NCBI GenBank assembly: GCA_017450435.1
Contig: JAFSTO010000040.1
Coordinates: 1 to 64,000, forward strand
Length of the DNA: 64,000 nucleotides
DNA from: Paludibacteraceae bacterium
GTDB lineage: Bacteria; Bacteroidota; Bacteroidia; Bacteroidales; Paludibacteraceae
Reading direction: 5' to 3'
Both the position numbers and the translations under genes were made by a program. The notes below the pieces were generated by a model, which worked only from the letters and a program-made list of their open reading frames with translations, was not told the DNA's origin and ran no database searches. Of this stretch, positions 51,834 to 61,523 are shown piece by piece (within the stretch, counting starts at the first letter, position 1; each line of letters begins with the position of its first letter).

Positions 51834-53276
51834 ATGCGTTATGGCTGTCATATAATAACGCTGCTGTTCTGTTTGTTGGCAGGTGTGACATTGCGGGCAG
51901 GAGACTTTGCAGAAACAGCTTTAAGACTGAATGAAAAATCGCTGCCCATATTGAATCTCTCTTTTGATGAATCGGCGTTGCGTGCTACCGGCTTCATTGC
52001 TTGTAAAGTGGATTTACGTGATTATCACGGTCGTCTTGAGGGGGGAAAAACAGCAGTGTGTTATGAGGCACAGATACGGCATCGTGGTGGTTCGTCGCTG
52101 AGATACGAAAAGAAGTCGTTCGCTATAAAACTGAAAAACGAGCAAAACAAGAAACTGAGTGCAGAACTATTCGGCATACGCAAATCAAACAGTTGGATAC
52201 TTGATGCGATGGCGGTTGACCGTTTGCGTATGCGTAACAGGCTGTGTTTTGATGTTTGGAATGAGATTTCACCGATGCCTTACGATACCGATTATGGTAA
52301 TCGTAACGGCACAAACGGCGAGTTTGTGGAGGTTTTTGTCAATGGCACTTATTTCGGGTTGTATTGCCTCACAGATAAGGTTGATCGAGCGCTGCTCGGA
52401 CTAAAGAAAAAACCGAAACAGAATCCGGACGGAGCTTCACACGGTTATTTATATAAAGGTGTATCTTGGTCAGGCGCACATTCGCTGAGAGGCTGTTACA
52501 TGGAGCCTACTAATAGTGACACGTGGCTTAGTTTTGAGATAAAGTACCCTGATAATAAGAATACGATAGCGCATTGGGAACCGCTGAAAAATCTGGTTGA
52601 TTTTTGCAGTGACAGCGTCTCGGCTTTGAAGTTCAGACTACAGTGGAAGGAGCATTTTTATGAAGATAATCTAATTGATTACTTTGCTCTATTAATGACA
52701 ATGAACATTGGAGATGCACCGTATAAGAACACGTATCTGTCAGTAGCTGATTATCCGAACGACCACCGTTTTCTTATCACTCCGTGGGATATGGATATGT
52801 CTTTGGGTGGTAATTATGACGGCAGTTATAATGACACAGTTGCATCGCTTGACAGGTTGTGTGATGTGGCTCCATATAACAGGTTATACGGGGAAGATAT
52901 AAATGGTTTTCAAGGAAAGGTGCATCGACGTATCATCACTTTGCAGGATAGTGTGCTTTCACCGACGCGTTTGTATGAGCAGATGGCACGTTATGCAACG
53001 TTGTTCGAAGAGTCAGGTGCTTGGAAAAGGGAGGTGGAACGTTGGAACAACAACCCTGTTGCTTTGAAAGCTGATATTCGAGGGGAGATTGGATATGTGT
53101 CATCTTGGTACAAGAGAAATTACGACAATCTTCGCACCGAATGTGAAAGCAGATTGGATAGTGAGAAACGAGACCAAAGAAGACGTTTGATTATATCTAT
53201 TGTTTCACTTATTTTGATAGTATTTGGTATATCTAAGTATAAGACATATTTAAACAAAAATCATATATTACTATGA
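51834..53276 (+). CDS. CotH-like kinase, exported and membrane-anchored
   Basis: 480 residues with an N-terminal signal peptide (LLFCLLAGVTLRAGD). The CotH fold follows: LPILNLSFDES, AQIRHRGGSSLRYEKKSFAIKL (the RGxSS motif of CotH), LFGIRKSNSWILDAM, NGTYFGLYCLTDKV (about residue 170), the metal-site candidate YFALLMTMNIGDAP and PWDMDMSLG (about 320). CotH proteins are atypical protein kinases acting on secreted or surface proteins. A C-terminal hydrophobic segment (about 455-470) with flanking Arg and Lys could anchor it. It sits between DUF2764 and subunit A of the V-ATPase, and its stop overlaps the start of A (ATGA). This placement is unusual. Confidence 0.82.
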   Translation: MRYGCHIITLLFCLLAGVTLRAGDFAETALRLNEKSLPILNLSFDESALRATGFIACKVDLRDYHGRLEGGKTAVCYEAQIRHRGGSSLRYEKKSFAIKLKNEQNKKLSAELFGIRKSNSWILDAMAVDRLRMRNRLCFDVWNEISPMPYDTDYGNRNGTNGEFVEVFVNGTYFGLYCLTDKVDRALLGLKKKPKQNPDGASHGYLYKGVSWSGAHSLRGCYMEPTNSDTWLSFEIKYPDNKNTIAHWEPLKNLVDFCSDSVSALKFRLQWKEHFYEDNLIDYFALLMTMNIGDAPYKNTYLSVADYPNDHRFLITPWDMDMSLGGNYDGSYNDTVASLDRLCDVAPYNRLYGEDINGFQGKVHRRIITLQDSVLSPTRLYEQMARYATLFEESGAWKREVERWNNNPVALKADIRGEIGYVSSWYKRNYDNLRTECESRLDSEKRDQRRRLIISIVSLILIVFGISKYKTYLNKNHILL

Positions 53277-55030
53277 CAAACGGAAAAGTTAAAGGAATCA
53301 TCTCAAACCTTGTGACGGTTGGTGTAGATGGTCCTGTATCGCAAAACGAAATCTGTTATATTCATTTGGGTGACACCCGTTTGATGGCAGAGGTGATTAA
53401 GGTGACAGGCGACAATGTGTTTGTCCAAGTGTTCGAGTCAACGCGTGGATTAAAGGTGGGGGATACGGTTGAGTTTACAGGTCACATGCTCGAGGTGACT
53501 CTCGGTCCGGGGCTGTTATCTCGTAATTATGACGGTTTACAGAATGATTTGGACAAGCTCACGGGTGTATTCCTTAAGCGTGGCGAATATAATTTCCCTC
53601 TTGACGAGAATAAGCTTTGGCAATTCAAACCACTTGCTAAAGCAGGTGATGTGGTAGAGGCTGCCGCATGGCTTGGAGAGGTGGATGAGAATCATCAGCC
53701 GCATAAGATAATGGTGCCCTTTGTGTTCAAGGGAAAATATACGGTTAAGTCAGTAGTTGCAGCTGGTGAGTATAAAATCAACGATACGATAGCTGTCCTT
53801 ACCGATGAAGACGGTGTGGACCATGTTGTAACGATGGTACAGCGTTGGCCTGTTAAAAAAGCTATCACTGCGTATAAGTCCAAACCGCGTCCGTTCAAAC
53901 TCCTTGAGACCGGTGTGCGTACTATAGATACTGCTAATCCTATATGCGAGGGTGGTACGGGCTTTATTCCGGGTCCGTTCGGAACAGGTAAGACGGTGCT
54001 TCAGCATGCTATTTCCAAACAAGCTGAGGCTGATATAGTAATTATTGCCGCGTGCGGTGAGCGTGCTAACGAGGTGGTGGAAACATTCACCGAGTTCCCT
54101 GAACTGGATGACCCGCATACAGGTCGTAAACTGATGGAGCGCACCATCATTATCGCAAACACCAGTAACATGCCTGTTGCATCACGTGAGGCATCTGTTT
54201 ACACTTCAATGACGATAGCTGAATATTACCGTTCAATGGGGTTGCGTGTGTTGCTGATGGCAGACTCCACTTCCCGTTGGGCTCAGGCTCTTCGTGAGAT
54301 GTCTAACCGTATGGAGGAGTTGCCGGGTCAGGACGCCTTCCCGATGGACCTCTCGGCAATCATTGGTGCGTTCTATGCTCGTGCAGGATATGTGTATTTG
54401 AATAATGGCGCAACAGGCTCGGTTACTTTTCTCGGAACAGTATCACCTGCCGGTGGTAACCTCAAGGAACCGGTGACGGAGGGTACGAAGAAAGCTGCAC
54501 GTTGCTTCTACGCCTTAGAGCAGGCTCGAGCAGACCGTAAGCGCTATCCGGCGGTTAACCCGATTGACTCATATTCGAAATACATTGAGTATCCTGAGTT
54601 TGAGGAATATATCAGCAAACGTATTAATACTGAGTGGATACCGAAGGTTAATGAGATGAAAACATTGCTGCAAAGAGGCAAGGAAATCCAAGAGCAGATA
54701 AACATCCTTGGTGATGACGGTGTTCCTGTTGATTATCATGAGCAGTTCTGGAAGTCAGAAGTTATTGACTTTGTCATCCTTCAACAGGACGCTTTCGATA
54801 AGATAGATGCGGTATGCCCGCTTGAACGTCAGGAATATATGCTTGACCTTGTGATGGACATTTGTCGTCATGACTACGATTTTGATAACTTCGTTGATGT
54901 CAATGACTACTTTAAGCGTGTCATTAACCTCTGCAAGCAGATGAACTATTCTGAGTTCCAGTCGGAGCAGTTTAAGGACTACGAGCAGAAACTGCACGCT
55001 CTTCTTTCAGAAAAGCAAGTGGCTGCCTAA
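53273..55030 (+). CDS. atpA: V-type ATP synthase subunit A (catalytic)
   Basis: 585 residues, the nucleotide-hydrolysing subunit of V/A-ATPases. The beta-barrel start (GIISNLVTVGVDGPV), the P-loop GPFGTGKT (residues 234-241), the catalytic GERANEV (about 262), the ADSTSRWAQALREMS loop (about 330) and the C-terminal domain are all in place; the length is normal. Its ATG overlaps the CotH stop by 4 bases. A terminator follows after only about 20 bases, so the usual downstream B, D, I and K genes are not here. Confidence 0.97.
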   Translation: MTNGKVKGIISNLVTVGVDGPVSQNEICYIHLGDTRLMAEVIKVTGDNVFVQVFESTRGLKVGDTVEFTGHMLEVTLGPGLLSRNYDGLQNDLDKLTGVFLKRGEYNFPLDENKLWQFKPLAKAGDVVEAAAWLGEVDENHQPHKIMVPFVFKGKYTVKSVVAAGEYKINDTIAVLTDEDGVDHVVTMVQRWPVKKAITAYKSKPRPFKLLETGVRTIDTANPICEGGTGFIPGPFGTGKTVLQHAISKQAEADIVIIAACGERANEVVETFTEFPELDDPHTGRKLMERTIIIANTSNMPVASREASVYTSMTIAEYYRSMGLRVLLMADSTSRWAQALREMSNRMEELPGQDAFPMDLSAIIGAFYARAGYVYLNNGATGSVTFLGTVSPAGGNLKEPVTEGTKKAARCFYALEQARADRKRYPAVNPIDSYSKYIEYPEFEEYISKRINTEWIPKVNEMKTLLQRGKEIQEQINILGDDGVPVDYHEQFWKSEVIDFVILQQDAFDKIDAVCPLERQEYMLDLVMDICRHDYDFDNFVDVNDYFKRVINLCKQMNYSEFQSEQFKDYEQKLHALLSEKQVAA

Positions 55031-55046
55031 GTGGTTCACTAATAAT

Positions 55047-55085
55047 ACGGACACTATGCTGTAGGAGGTGTAGTGTCCGTTTTTA
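55047..55085 (+). terminator. Rho-independent terminator ending the V-ATPase fragment
   Basis: ACGGACACTA / TAGTGTCCGT, 14-base loop, then TTTTTAT. Confidence 0.85.
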
Positions 55086-55148
55086 TGAAGTGTTTTGGTG
55101 TGAATCATATATATAAGCTTAGCAAGATAATCAAAAAACAGAAGTAAG

Positions 55149-55700
55149 ATGATATTACCTATTTATTTATACGGTCAACCTGTTCTCCGCAAGGAGGCAG
55201 AGGAGGTACCTGCCGATTACGCTGAACTAAAGCAGTTGGTGGACGATATGTTTGAGACCCTGACTGTGGCCGAAGGTTGTGGGTTAGCCGCACCGCAGGT
55301 TGGCAAGTCGTTGAGACTCTTCGTAGTGGATGGTACGGAACTTAAGGAAGAATATCCTGAATGTGCAAATTTTAAACAGGCTTTTGTCAACCCTGAGATT
55401 TTAGAAGAGTCTGAGGAAAAGATTGCATACAGTGAAGGTTGTCTGTCACTGCCCGGAATTTCTGAGAATGTTGTGCGCCCTAAGCGTGTTCTTGTGCACT
55501 ATTACGATATAGACGGCAACGAACATGAGGAATGGTTAGAGGGCTTCAATAGCCGTATTTTCCAACACGAGTATGATCATATTGAAGGTAATGTGTTTAC
55601 TGACCGTATATCTCCGATACGCAGACAGTTTGTGAAAGGCAAATTAGTGAATATCGCCAAAGGGAAGACAACGCCTAAGTATCGTTATAAACGTAACTGA
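55149..55700 (+). CDS. def: Peptide deformylase
   Basis: 183 residues. Removes the formyl group from new N-termini. All three signature motifs are visible: GCGLAAPQ (about residue 43), EGCLSLPG (about 97) with the metal-ligand Cys, and QHEYDHIEG (about 138) with the two His ligands and the catalytic Glu. Ordinary length. It follows the V-ATPase terminator and leads def-mntP-DUF3109. Confidence 0.97.
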   Translation: MILPIYLYGQPVLRKEAEEVPADYAELKQLVDDMFETLTVAEGCGLAAPQVGKSLRLFVVDGTELKEEYPECANFKQAFVNPEILEESEEKIAYSEGCLSLPGISENVVRPKRVLVHYYDIDGNEHEEWLEGFNSRIFQHEYDHIEGNVFTDRISPIRRQFVKGKLVNIAKGKTTPKYRYKRN

Positions 55701-55717
55701 TAATAATAGATATTTTT

Positions 55718-56323
55718 GTGGATTGGCTTACAATCATCTTATTCTCTATAGGCTTGGCAATGGATTGCTTTGCAGTGTCACTTGCTAAGGGAATAGAGTA
55801 TTCAACATACGTAAGTGCCGATGTCAGACATTGGCACTTGCCGTTATTAATGGCAATCTTATTCGGGTTGTTTCAGGGCGGAATGCCTCTTATAGGTTAT
55901 TTGGCGGGCTCAGTGTTTGTTTCTTTTGTTAGCCGCTATTCATCGTGGATTGCGCTTTTATTATTGAGTTGCATTGGTGGCAGGATGATATGGGAAAGTC
56001 TGGCGAAAAAAACGAATGATAATCCGACTACGGAACATTCAGCCAAAGGAGGAAGTGTTGATATGTCGGTAAAGACACTGCTTATACTTGCCATTGCCAC
56101 TTCTATTGATGCTTTGGCAACCGGTGTGGTGTTTGTTCCGTACCCTGATTGGATATGGCTCGGAGCCGGTGTAATAGCTTTTGGTTCGTTTGTGTTATCG
56201 TTGATTGGCTGGTGGATAGGATGTTTGATGGGAACCCGCTTTCGACTGAAAGCCGATTTAATCGGTGGAATTATTTTAGTAGGAATAGGTTTAAAAATTT
56301 GGATTGAGAGTTTATGGTTCTGA
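55718..56323 (+). CDS. mntP: Manganese efflux pump MntP
   Basis: 201 residues from a GTG start, six hydrophobic segments in two threefold blocks. The family signature is in the first block (GLAMDCFAVSLAKGIE) and recurs in the second (ATSIDALATGVVF), with the conserved Asp residues of the Mn2+ pathway. It exports manganese across the inner membrane. It starts 17 bases after def and its end overlaps the DUF3109 start by 10 bases. No mntP riboswitch is evident upstream. Confidence 0.92.
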   Translation: MDWLTIILFSIGLAMDCFAVSLAKGIEYSTYVSADVRHWHLPLLMAILFGLFQGGMPLIGYLAGSVFVSFVSRYSSWIALLLLSCIGGRMIWESLAKKTNDNPTTEHSAKGGSVDMSVKTLLILAIATSIDALATGVVFVPYPDWIWLGAGVIAFGSFVLSLIGWWIGCLMGTRFRLKADLIGGIILVGIGLKIWIESLWF

Positions 56324-56910
56324 TACAGGATACGATAGTGTCACTTGAGATATTAGAAAAGGAGTTTTGTTGCGACCTTGAGCGTTGTCATGGCGCATGT
56401 TGTATAGAGGGGGATGCAGGTGCTCCGTTAACTGAAGAGGAGAGTGCGCAAATAAAAAAAATGCTTCCTCAACTATTACCGCTAATGTCAAAAGAAGCAA
56501 GAGAAGTAGTAGAGCTGTCAGGAGTGAGTTATCTTGACAAAGACGGAGAGGAGGTAACACAAATACTTGACGGCAAGGATTGTGTATTTTCCCGTACGGA
56601 TAATAATGGCTGGTGCTACTGTGTGATAGAGCGATTGTTCAGAGAAGGAAAGACGGCTTTTCGAAAGCCTATGTCATGTTATTTATACCCTATACGTGTG
56701 AAAGAGTTTCCTGCCCAAGGTGCAGCTCCGGCAATGACTGCGCTTGAGTATCATCGTTGGGATATATGTCATCCTGCAAGGCTGTGCGGGAAAAAACTTC
56801 GCTTACCATTGTATAAGTTTCTTAGGGAACCGCTGATTGAACGGTTCGGGCAGGAGTGGTATGACGAGTTATGTCTTACTGCAGAACAATGGAAAAAAAC
56901 GGCACATTGA
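56314..56910 (+). CDS. DUF3109 cysteine-rich protein
   Basis: 198 residues with eight or nine Cys in the pattern CC..C...CC near residues 19-30 (FCCDLERCHGACC) and further Cys in GWCYCVIE, MSCYLYP, DICHPA and LCGKK. The family is conserved in Bacteroidetes and the pattern suggests a metal, probably zinc or iron-sulfur, but the function is not known. It overlaps mntP by 10 bases, so it is translationally coupled to it; a link to metal handling is only inference. The terminator begins within its last codons. Confidence 0.9.
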   Translation: MVLIQDTIVSLEILEKEFCCDLERCHGACCIEGDAGAPLTEEESAQIKKMLPQLLPLMSKEAREVVELSGVSYLDKDGEEVTQILDGKDCVFSRTDNNGWCYCVIERLFREGKTAFRKPMSCYLYPIRVKEFPAQGAAPAMTALEYHRWDICHPARLCGKKLRLPLYKFLREPLIERFGQEWYDELCLTAEQWKKTAH

Positions 56911-56932
56911 GATAGACAATGTGCCGTTTTTA
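56897..56932 (+). terminator. Rho-independent terminator overlapping the DUF3109 stop
   Basis: AAAACGGCACATTG / CAATGTGCCGTTTT with an 8-base loop, then TTA. The stem includes the stop codon of the gene. Confidence 0.85.
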
Positions 56933-56982
56933 TTGTATGGAATATCAATGTAAGGACTCTTGATGATTAGCTATGACTTTTG

Positions 56983-57690
56983 TCAGCCAACCCTTGATAT
57001 TTTGGCAAGTGCCGGTTCGTCAAGTATTTTGATTTTCCTTCCGTCAATGGAAATAACACCTTCTTGAGCGAACTGAGACAGGGTTCTAATAGCGTTGGCG
57101 GTTGTCATATTGGAGAGGTTGGCCAAATCCTCGCGCGACATATACATTGAGATTGTCGCTCCATCTTCGTCTAAACCATAGTTTTGCTTCAGTGTCAGCA
57201 ATGCGTCTGCCAATCGCCCGCGGATATGTTTCTGGGTCAGATTAACCACTTTTTCATCAGAGCGACCAAGGTCTTTTGCCATCACAATCATAAACAGGTA
57301 GCAAAAGCGCGGGTTTTGCTGTATTAGCTGCATGAAGATATCTCTACGCACCTTATAAACGACGGAATTTTCGAACGCACTGACGTTTGTGTTGTAATTC
57401 TCATCAGCAATCATTGCGCGGTACGCAAAGAAATCATTGGGCTTGAGCATTCGTATTATCTGTGGTTTTTGCCCAACGCCTTCCTTATACACGCGTAACT
57501 TGCCACTACCAAGCATCATCACATGAGTAGGGTAGTCACCCTCATGATGAATGATGTCATTTTTCTTATAATGACATATTTCAACATTGCGGTTAACAAA
57601 TTCTTTCTCCTCGTATGTAAGCGCTTCCCATACGGAATTCATTTCCCATAGTTGGCGCAGGGGAGGTTCTTGTGAAGATTTTCCTGCCAT
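56983..57690 (-). CDS. Crp/Fnr-family transcriptional regulator
   Basis: 235 residues from the ATG at 57690; a methionine three codons earlier is less likely. An N-terminal cyclic-nucleotide-binding-like beta-roll (about 25-130, KNDIIHHEGDYPTHVMMLGSGKLRVY) is followed by the dimer helix and a winged HTH (MSREDLANLSNMTTANAIRTLSQF). Only two scattered Cys are present, so it is not an Fe-S Fnr. The cAMP-contact Arg/Glu set is not obvious. It has its own promoter and is monocistronic. The signal it senses is unknown. Confidence 0.9.
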   Translation of the reverse strand: MAGKSSQEPPLRQLWEMNSVWEALTYEEKEFVNRNVEICHYKKNDIIHHEGDYPTHVMMLGSGKLRVYKEGVGQKPQIIRMLKPNDFFAYRAMIADENYNTNVSAFENSVVYKVRRDIFMQLIQQNPRFCYLFMIVMAKDLGRSDEKVVNLTQKHIRGRLADALLTLKQNYGLDEDGATISMYMSREDLANLSNMTTANAIRTLSQFAQEGVISIDGRKIKILDEPALAKISRVG

Positions 57691-57716
57691 AATTTGCAAA
57701 GTGAACTTTACAATTG

Positions 57717-57748
57717 CAAAGATAGTGGTTTTTTTTCAAATGTGCAAA
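57717..57748 (-). promoter_or_regulatory. Promoter of the Crp/Fnr gene
   Basis: On the - strand, TTTG at 57748-57745, 20 bases, TATCTTTG at 57724-57717. Back to back with the DUF4199 promoter. Confidence 0.7.
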
Positions 57749-57771
57749 TATTTAAAAAAAATAATAAAAAA

Positions 57772-57803
57772 CTTGTATATTTGAGAAATAAATTTTATCT
57801 TTG
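57772..57803 (+). promoter_or_regulatory. Promoter of the DUF4199-GT2 unit
   Basis: CTTG at 57772-57775, 20 bases, TATCTTTG at 57796-57803. Confidence 0.7.
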
Positions 57804-57852
57804 CATAGAATTAAGTTAATTAGACAAAAATTGGCATTAAGTAAGTTGTTTC

Positions 57853-58422
57853 ATGGCAATATCTAACAGACAATTTGGTAAAGACCATGGTCCTCTTGCT
57901 CACGCAATGTCCTTCGGCTGGGGATTGGGATTTTGGATGGGCGTTCGCTTTATTCTTGAAGCGCAGCAGCTCAACTATTCCTGGTTGGGGGTAATAGGCT
58001 GGCTTATCGGACTATACATTATATTTGGAATGTACACATCAACAGTGCATTATAAATATAAAGTAAGAGGAGGAAAACTCTCGTTTGGAAAAGCATATCT
58101 TTATGTTCTTGAACTTGGAATGTGCGCTGCATTGGTAGGCGCACTTGTAAAATGGGCATACTTGATGTGGTTTGATACGGATTATTTGAGATATGTGTAT
58201 AATACGATGATGCCTCTTCTTGAAAAATTATTTCCGACACAGCTTGAATCGGCAGAGGCAGCACTCAAAGCGTTGCTTACTCCTATCCGTTTTGCGGTTA
58301 ATAGCATAGCCGGTGAGTTGCTAACGACAGCGTTAGTTGGTATTCTAATTGCAGCACTGGCTGTAAGAGCTAAGAATTTTCTGCCGGACGATGCTGATAA
58401 TGACAGCGAGGACGACATATAA
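57853..58422 (+). CDS. DUF4199 membrane protein
   Basis: 189 residues with four hydrophobic segments (about 20-35, 44-62, 82-100, 155-172) and a basic loop (YKVRGGKLSFGKAY) typical of the DUF4199 family. It is regularly found just upstream of a polyprenyl-phosphate glycosyltransferase in Bacteroidetes, as here (30 bases). It may help present the lipid substrate; there is no direct evidence. Confidence 0.88.
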   Translation: MAISNRQFGKDHGPLAHAMSFGWGLGFWMGVRFILEAQQLNYSWLGVIGWLIGLYIIFGMYTSTVHYKYKVRGGKLSFGKAYLYVLELGMCAALVGALVKWAYLMWFDTDYLRYVYNTMMPLLEKLFPTQLESAEAALKALLTPIRFAVNSIAGELLTTALVGILIAALAVRAKNFLPDDADNDSEDDI

Positions 58423-58452
58423 TTATTACAACTATAAGTATATATAACATAA

Positions 58453-59406
58453 ATGGATATTTCGATAGTTATACCCTTGTACAATGAGGCGGAGTCTCTG
58501 CCACATCTTTTTGAGTGGATAGAGCGCGTTATGCGTGAGCAGCAATATAAGTATGAGGTTATTTTTATAAATGACGGCTCTACCGATGCGTCATGGGACG
58601 TTATCAGACAATTGAAAGAGGATGCTCCCAACGTGGTTAGAGCAATATCTTTTCGTCATAATTACGGAAAGAGTGCAGCTCTTTACTGCGGTTTTAAGGC
58701 AGCTGAGGGCGAGGTGGTTATCACTATGGACGCAGATATGCAGGACTCGCCCGATGAAATACCGGCATTATATGACATGATAACCAAAGATAATTACGAC
58801 CTTGTTAGCGGATGGAAACAAAAACGTTATGATAATGCGTTGACTAAGAATCTTCCGTCGAAGTTATTTAATGCGACCGCTCGTATGGTGACGGGCTTGC
58901 ATCTGCATGACATGAACTGCGGTCTGAAGGCATACCGCAAGGATGTGGTTAAGAACATAGAAGTTTTTGGTGAAATGCACCGATATATTCCTTACCTTGC
59001 CAAGAATGCCGGATTTACAAGGATAGGAGAGAAGGTCGTGCAGCATAGAAAGAGGGAATTCGGCGTGTCGAAATTCGGACTTAATAGGTTTGTCAACGGG
59101 TATCTTGACTTGATGACCCTTTGGTTTTTGTCAAAGTTCGGCAAGCAACCTATGCACTTTTTCGGACTCGTAGGTTCGTTGATTTTCATACTTGGTTTTA
59201 TAGCGATATTAGTAGTGATAGGAATGAAGATTCACGCTTTGGCAACAGTCGGCACATCAATGTTGCTGGGGTTAAACCCGTATTTTCACATGGCAATACT
59301 CGCTATGATTCTCGGAAGTATGTTGTTCCTTGCCGGATTCCTCGGGGAATTGATAATACGCAACTCACAAGAGAGAAATCATTACCTGATAAGGGACGAG
59401 TTGTAA
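58453..59406 (+). CDS. Polyprenyl-phosphate glycosyltransferase, GT2 (GtrB/ArnC/DPM1-like)
   Basis: 317 residues. A GT-A domain (about 1-225) begins DISIVIPLYNEAESL and has FINDGSTDASW (about 36), the metal motif TMDADMQDSP (about 95) and the NCGLKAYR/KREFGVSKFG loops of the dolichyl/undecaprenyl-phosphate sugar transferases. Two C-terminal transmembrane segments (about 233-258 and 273-300) anchor it. It would move a sugar from a nucleotide donor onto undecaprenyl phosphate for later use on the periplasmic side. It is coupled with DUF4199 upstream. Confidence 0.9.
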   Translation: MDISIVIPLYNEAESLPHLFEWIERVMREQQYKYEVIFINDGSTDASWDVIRQLKEDAPNVVRAISFRHNYGKSAALYCGFKAAEGEVVITMDADMQDSPDEIPALYDMITKDNYDLVSGWKQKRYDNALTKNLPSKLFNATARMVTGLHLHDMNCGLKAYRKDVVKNIEVFGEMHRYIPYLAKNAGFTRIGEKVVQHRKREFGVSKFGLNRFVNGYLDLMTLWFLSKFGKQPMHFFGLVGSLIFILGFIAILVVIGMKIHALATVGTSMLLGLNPYFHMAILAMILGSMLFLAGFLGELIIRNSQERNHYLIRDEL

Positions 59407-59453
59407 TTGTTATGGAACTGACAATGTATGATAAATAAAATCAAAAGGTAAGT

Positions 59454-61475
59454 ATGAATGTGTTTGCCGGCATAAGTCGTTCGCTTTCGGGCAGAATGCT
59501 TGGGCATAGTTTTGCGTTGTTAAAGCCCGTAGTAAAGGCTCTTGATGATGCGGAACTGTCAGAAAAACTACGTATTCTTACTGAGCAGTATTTGTCAGTT
59601 TCGCAAGATTTTCTTTCAGGAGCGGATGACATCTGCATAACGGATGTGACGGATACTCTTGTTCGTGAGATGTATTCATTATCAGATATTGTTGCAGTTC
59701 GCACACGGTTGAAGGAGTCAACCTCATACGAGGTGAGAGAAATGCTCAAACAGTTGCCTTCCACACATGAGACGTTAGAAGATATTTTCCGGTATTTTTG
59801 GCTGGCAACGCTTGATGGCGGCGATATGGAGGAACTACTTTTGCTTGCAGAACAAGAAGAGACTGCTGAGAAGGCTTTGATGGGAATAAGCGGATTGCTT
59901 CTTAATATATTGCGTTGTTTCTCATCGGAGGCTGTTGTCACATTGTTTCGACTCGCAGACGACAAGTATCCGCAAGAGATAAGGGAAAGAGCGTGGGTGA
60001 GCGTACTGCTATGTTTGATTAAATATGACGAGCGTCTTGCTTTTTTTCCTGAGATACAAGAAGAACTGCAAGATTTACTACTATTAGATGATAGTATTGT
60101 ATTTGCTCGTACTGCATTGGCATGTTTGGTCAGGACTTTAGGAGTTGACTGGGCAAGTAGTTCGTACGATGATTTACAAAAGATGCTTGCGCCGCTTGTG
60201 GAAAAGATGATGCCTGGAACACACGAGAAGAAGGCCGTGCTTCTGGACGACCTTGATGATTTTACCGCTCAGTTTGGAGAGGAAATGCAGAGTTTGTTTG
60301 AGGAGCACAGAAATGAGATGGCAAAGATGCAGGAGGAACATTTGGATACTCATTTTGCTATTATCAGAAGTATGTACAGCACATCTTTCTTCTCGGAGAT
60401 TTATCGTTGGTGGCTTCCTTTCGACGAACAATTATTGACAGAGGACCAGAAAAAAGCATATTTAATGAGCAAGCGAATGTCGCTACACGGATTGTGTGAT
60501 TCTGACAGATATGCATTTATTTCCGCAGTGGCTCATGTGGGAGTTTTGAGAGATGGACAGATGCTTTCAGAAGAAGCATTGAATGATATGCCGATTTCGG
60601 ATGATGATGTCTCGGATAACCTTCTTTGTAACGGTTACGTGAAGCAAGCATATCGTTTCTTCAGACTCAATCCTTGGCAGATGGACAATCCGTTTGAGTT
60701 AATCAAGGACATCTCTTCCACACTTGTTTTCCGTCTGCTGTGTCCTACTGCGCAGGGAAAAGCCATAACTGCAGGGCAGTGCCTAAGGTGTCACGCTTAC
60801 ACAGTGGCGGCTGCTATCTACAGGCAGATTGCTGATTCTATTGATACAGCACAGACTTATCGGAACTATGCGTTTGCTCTGCAAAAGGAAAAAGATTACG
60901 ATAGAGCATTGGCTGCGTACAAACAGGCACAGGAAAAGGAGACTGATATCTGGACGCTGCGACAGATGGCTTTTTGTTACACCAGTATTCACAACTACAG
61001 CAAAGCTTTGGAAATAGCTTCGCAACTATTGGAGCTTAAGCCGGACAATATGATGTATCATTACGAACAGGCACGGTGTCTTGAGCGATTGGAACTATAT
61101 GCTGAGGCGTTGCGTGAGTATATGTTTATTGAACTCAAACATTCGGGTGTGGCGAAGGTGCAAAGAGCAATTGCATGGTGTTCATTCCTTTGCGGCGATT
61201 ATGAAACGGCGGAGTTGTTCTACGGAAAACTGATGGATGCGGATAAGATGAAAGATATAGATTACCTAAATATCGGACATTTGTATTTTGTTACCGGCAA
61301 GCGACATGATGCGCTCAATGCTTATCAGCATTCGATGAGAATGTACGATAATCTCAAAGCGTTTCTTACAGTGTTCCGCCCGGACCGGAAATTTCTTATA
61401 GAGAAGGGACTCTCTAAAACAGATATTTATATGATGGAAGATCAGCTTATTTATATTTACTCTCAATTAGGTTGA
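59454..61475 (+). CDS. TPR-repeat protein, unknown function
   Basis: 673 residues, soluble, with no signal peptide. The first about 430 residues are all-helical, possibly HEAT- or TPR-like and poorly conserved to my eye. From about 450 tandem tetratricopeptide repeats can be read (AAIYRQIADSIDTAQTYRNYAFAL, KDYDRALAAYKQAQE, HNYSKALEIASQLLELKPDN, and on to KRHDALNAYQHSMRMYD). It is a scaffold-type protein. It lies between a glycosyltransferase and rubrerythrin on the same strand; no partner is evident. Confidence 0.82.
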   Translation: MNVFAGISRSLSGRMLGHSFALLKPVVKALDDAELSEKLRILTEQYLSVSQDFLSGADDICITDVTDTLVREMYSLSDIVAVRTRLKESTSYEVREMLKQLPSTHETLEDIFRYFWLATLDGGDMEELLLLAEQEETAEKALMGISGLLLNILRCFSSEAVVTLFRLADDKYPQEIRERAWVSVLLCLIKYDERLAFFPEIQEELQDLLLLDDSIVFARTALACLVRTLGVDWASSSYDDLQKMLAPLVEKMMPGTHEKKAVLLDDLDDFTAQFGEEMQSLFEEHRNEMAKMQEEHLDTHFAIIRSMYSTSFFSEIYRWWLPFDEQLLTEDQKKAYLMSKRMSLHGLCDSDRYAFISAVAHVGVLRDGQMLSEEALNDMPISDDDVSDNLLCNGYVKQAYRFFRLNPWQMDNPFELIKDISSTLVFRLLCPTAQGKAITAGQCLRCHAYTVAAAIYRQIADSIDTAQTYRNYAFALQKEKDYDRALAAYKQAQEKETDIWTLRQMAFCYTSIHNYSKALEIASQLLELKPDNMMYHYEQARCLERLELYAEALREYMFIELKHSGVAKVQRAIAWCSFLCGDYETAELFYGKLMDADKMKDIDYLNIGHLYFVTGKRHDALNAYQHSMRMYDNLKAFLTVFRPDRKFLIEKGLSKTDIYMMEDQLIYIYSQLG

Positions 61476-61523
61476 TGTGTTCCCGTATAAAGAAATAATA
61501 ATCCAATCAAAATCCTTACAATT

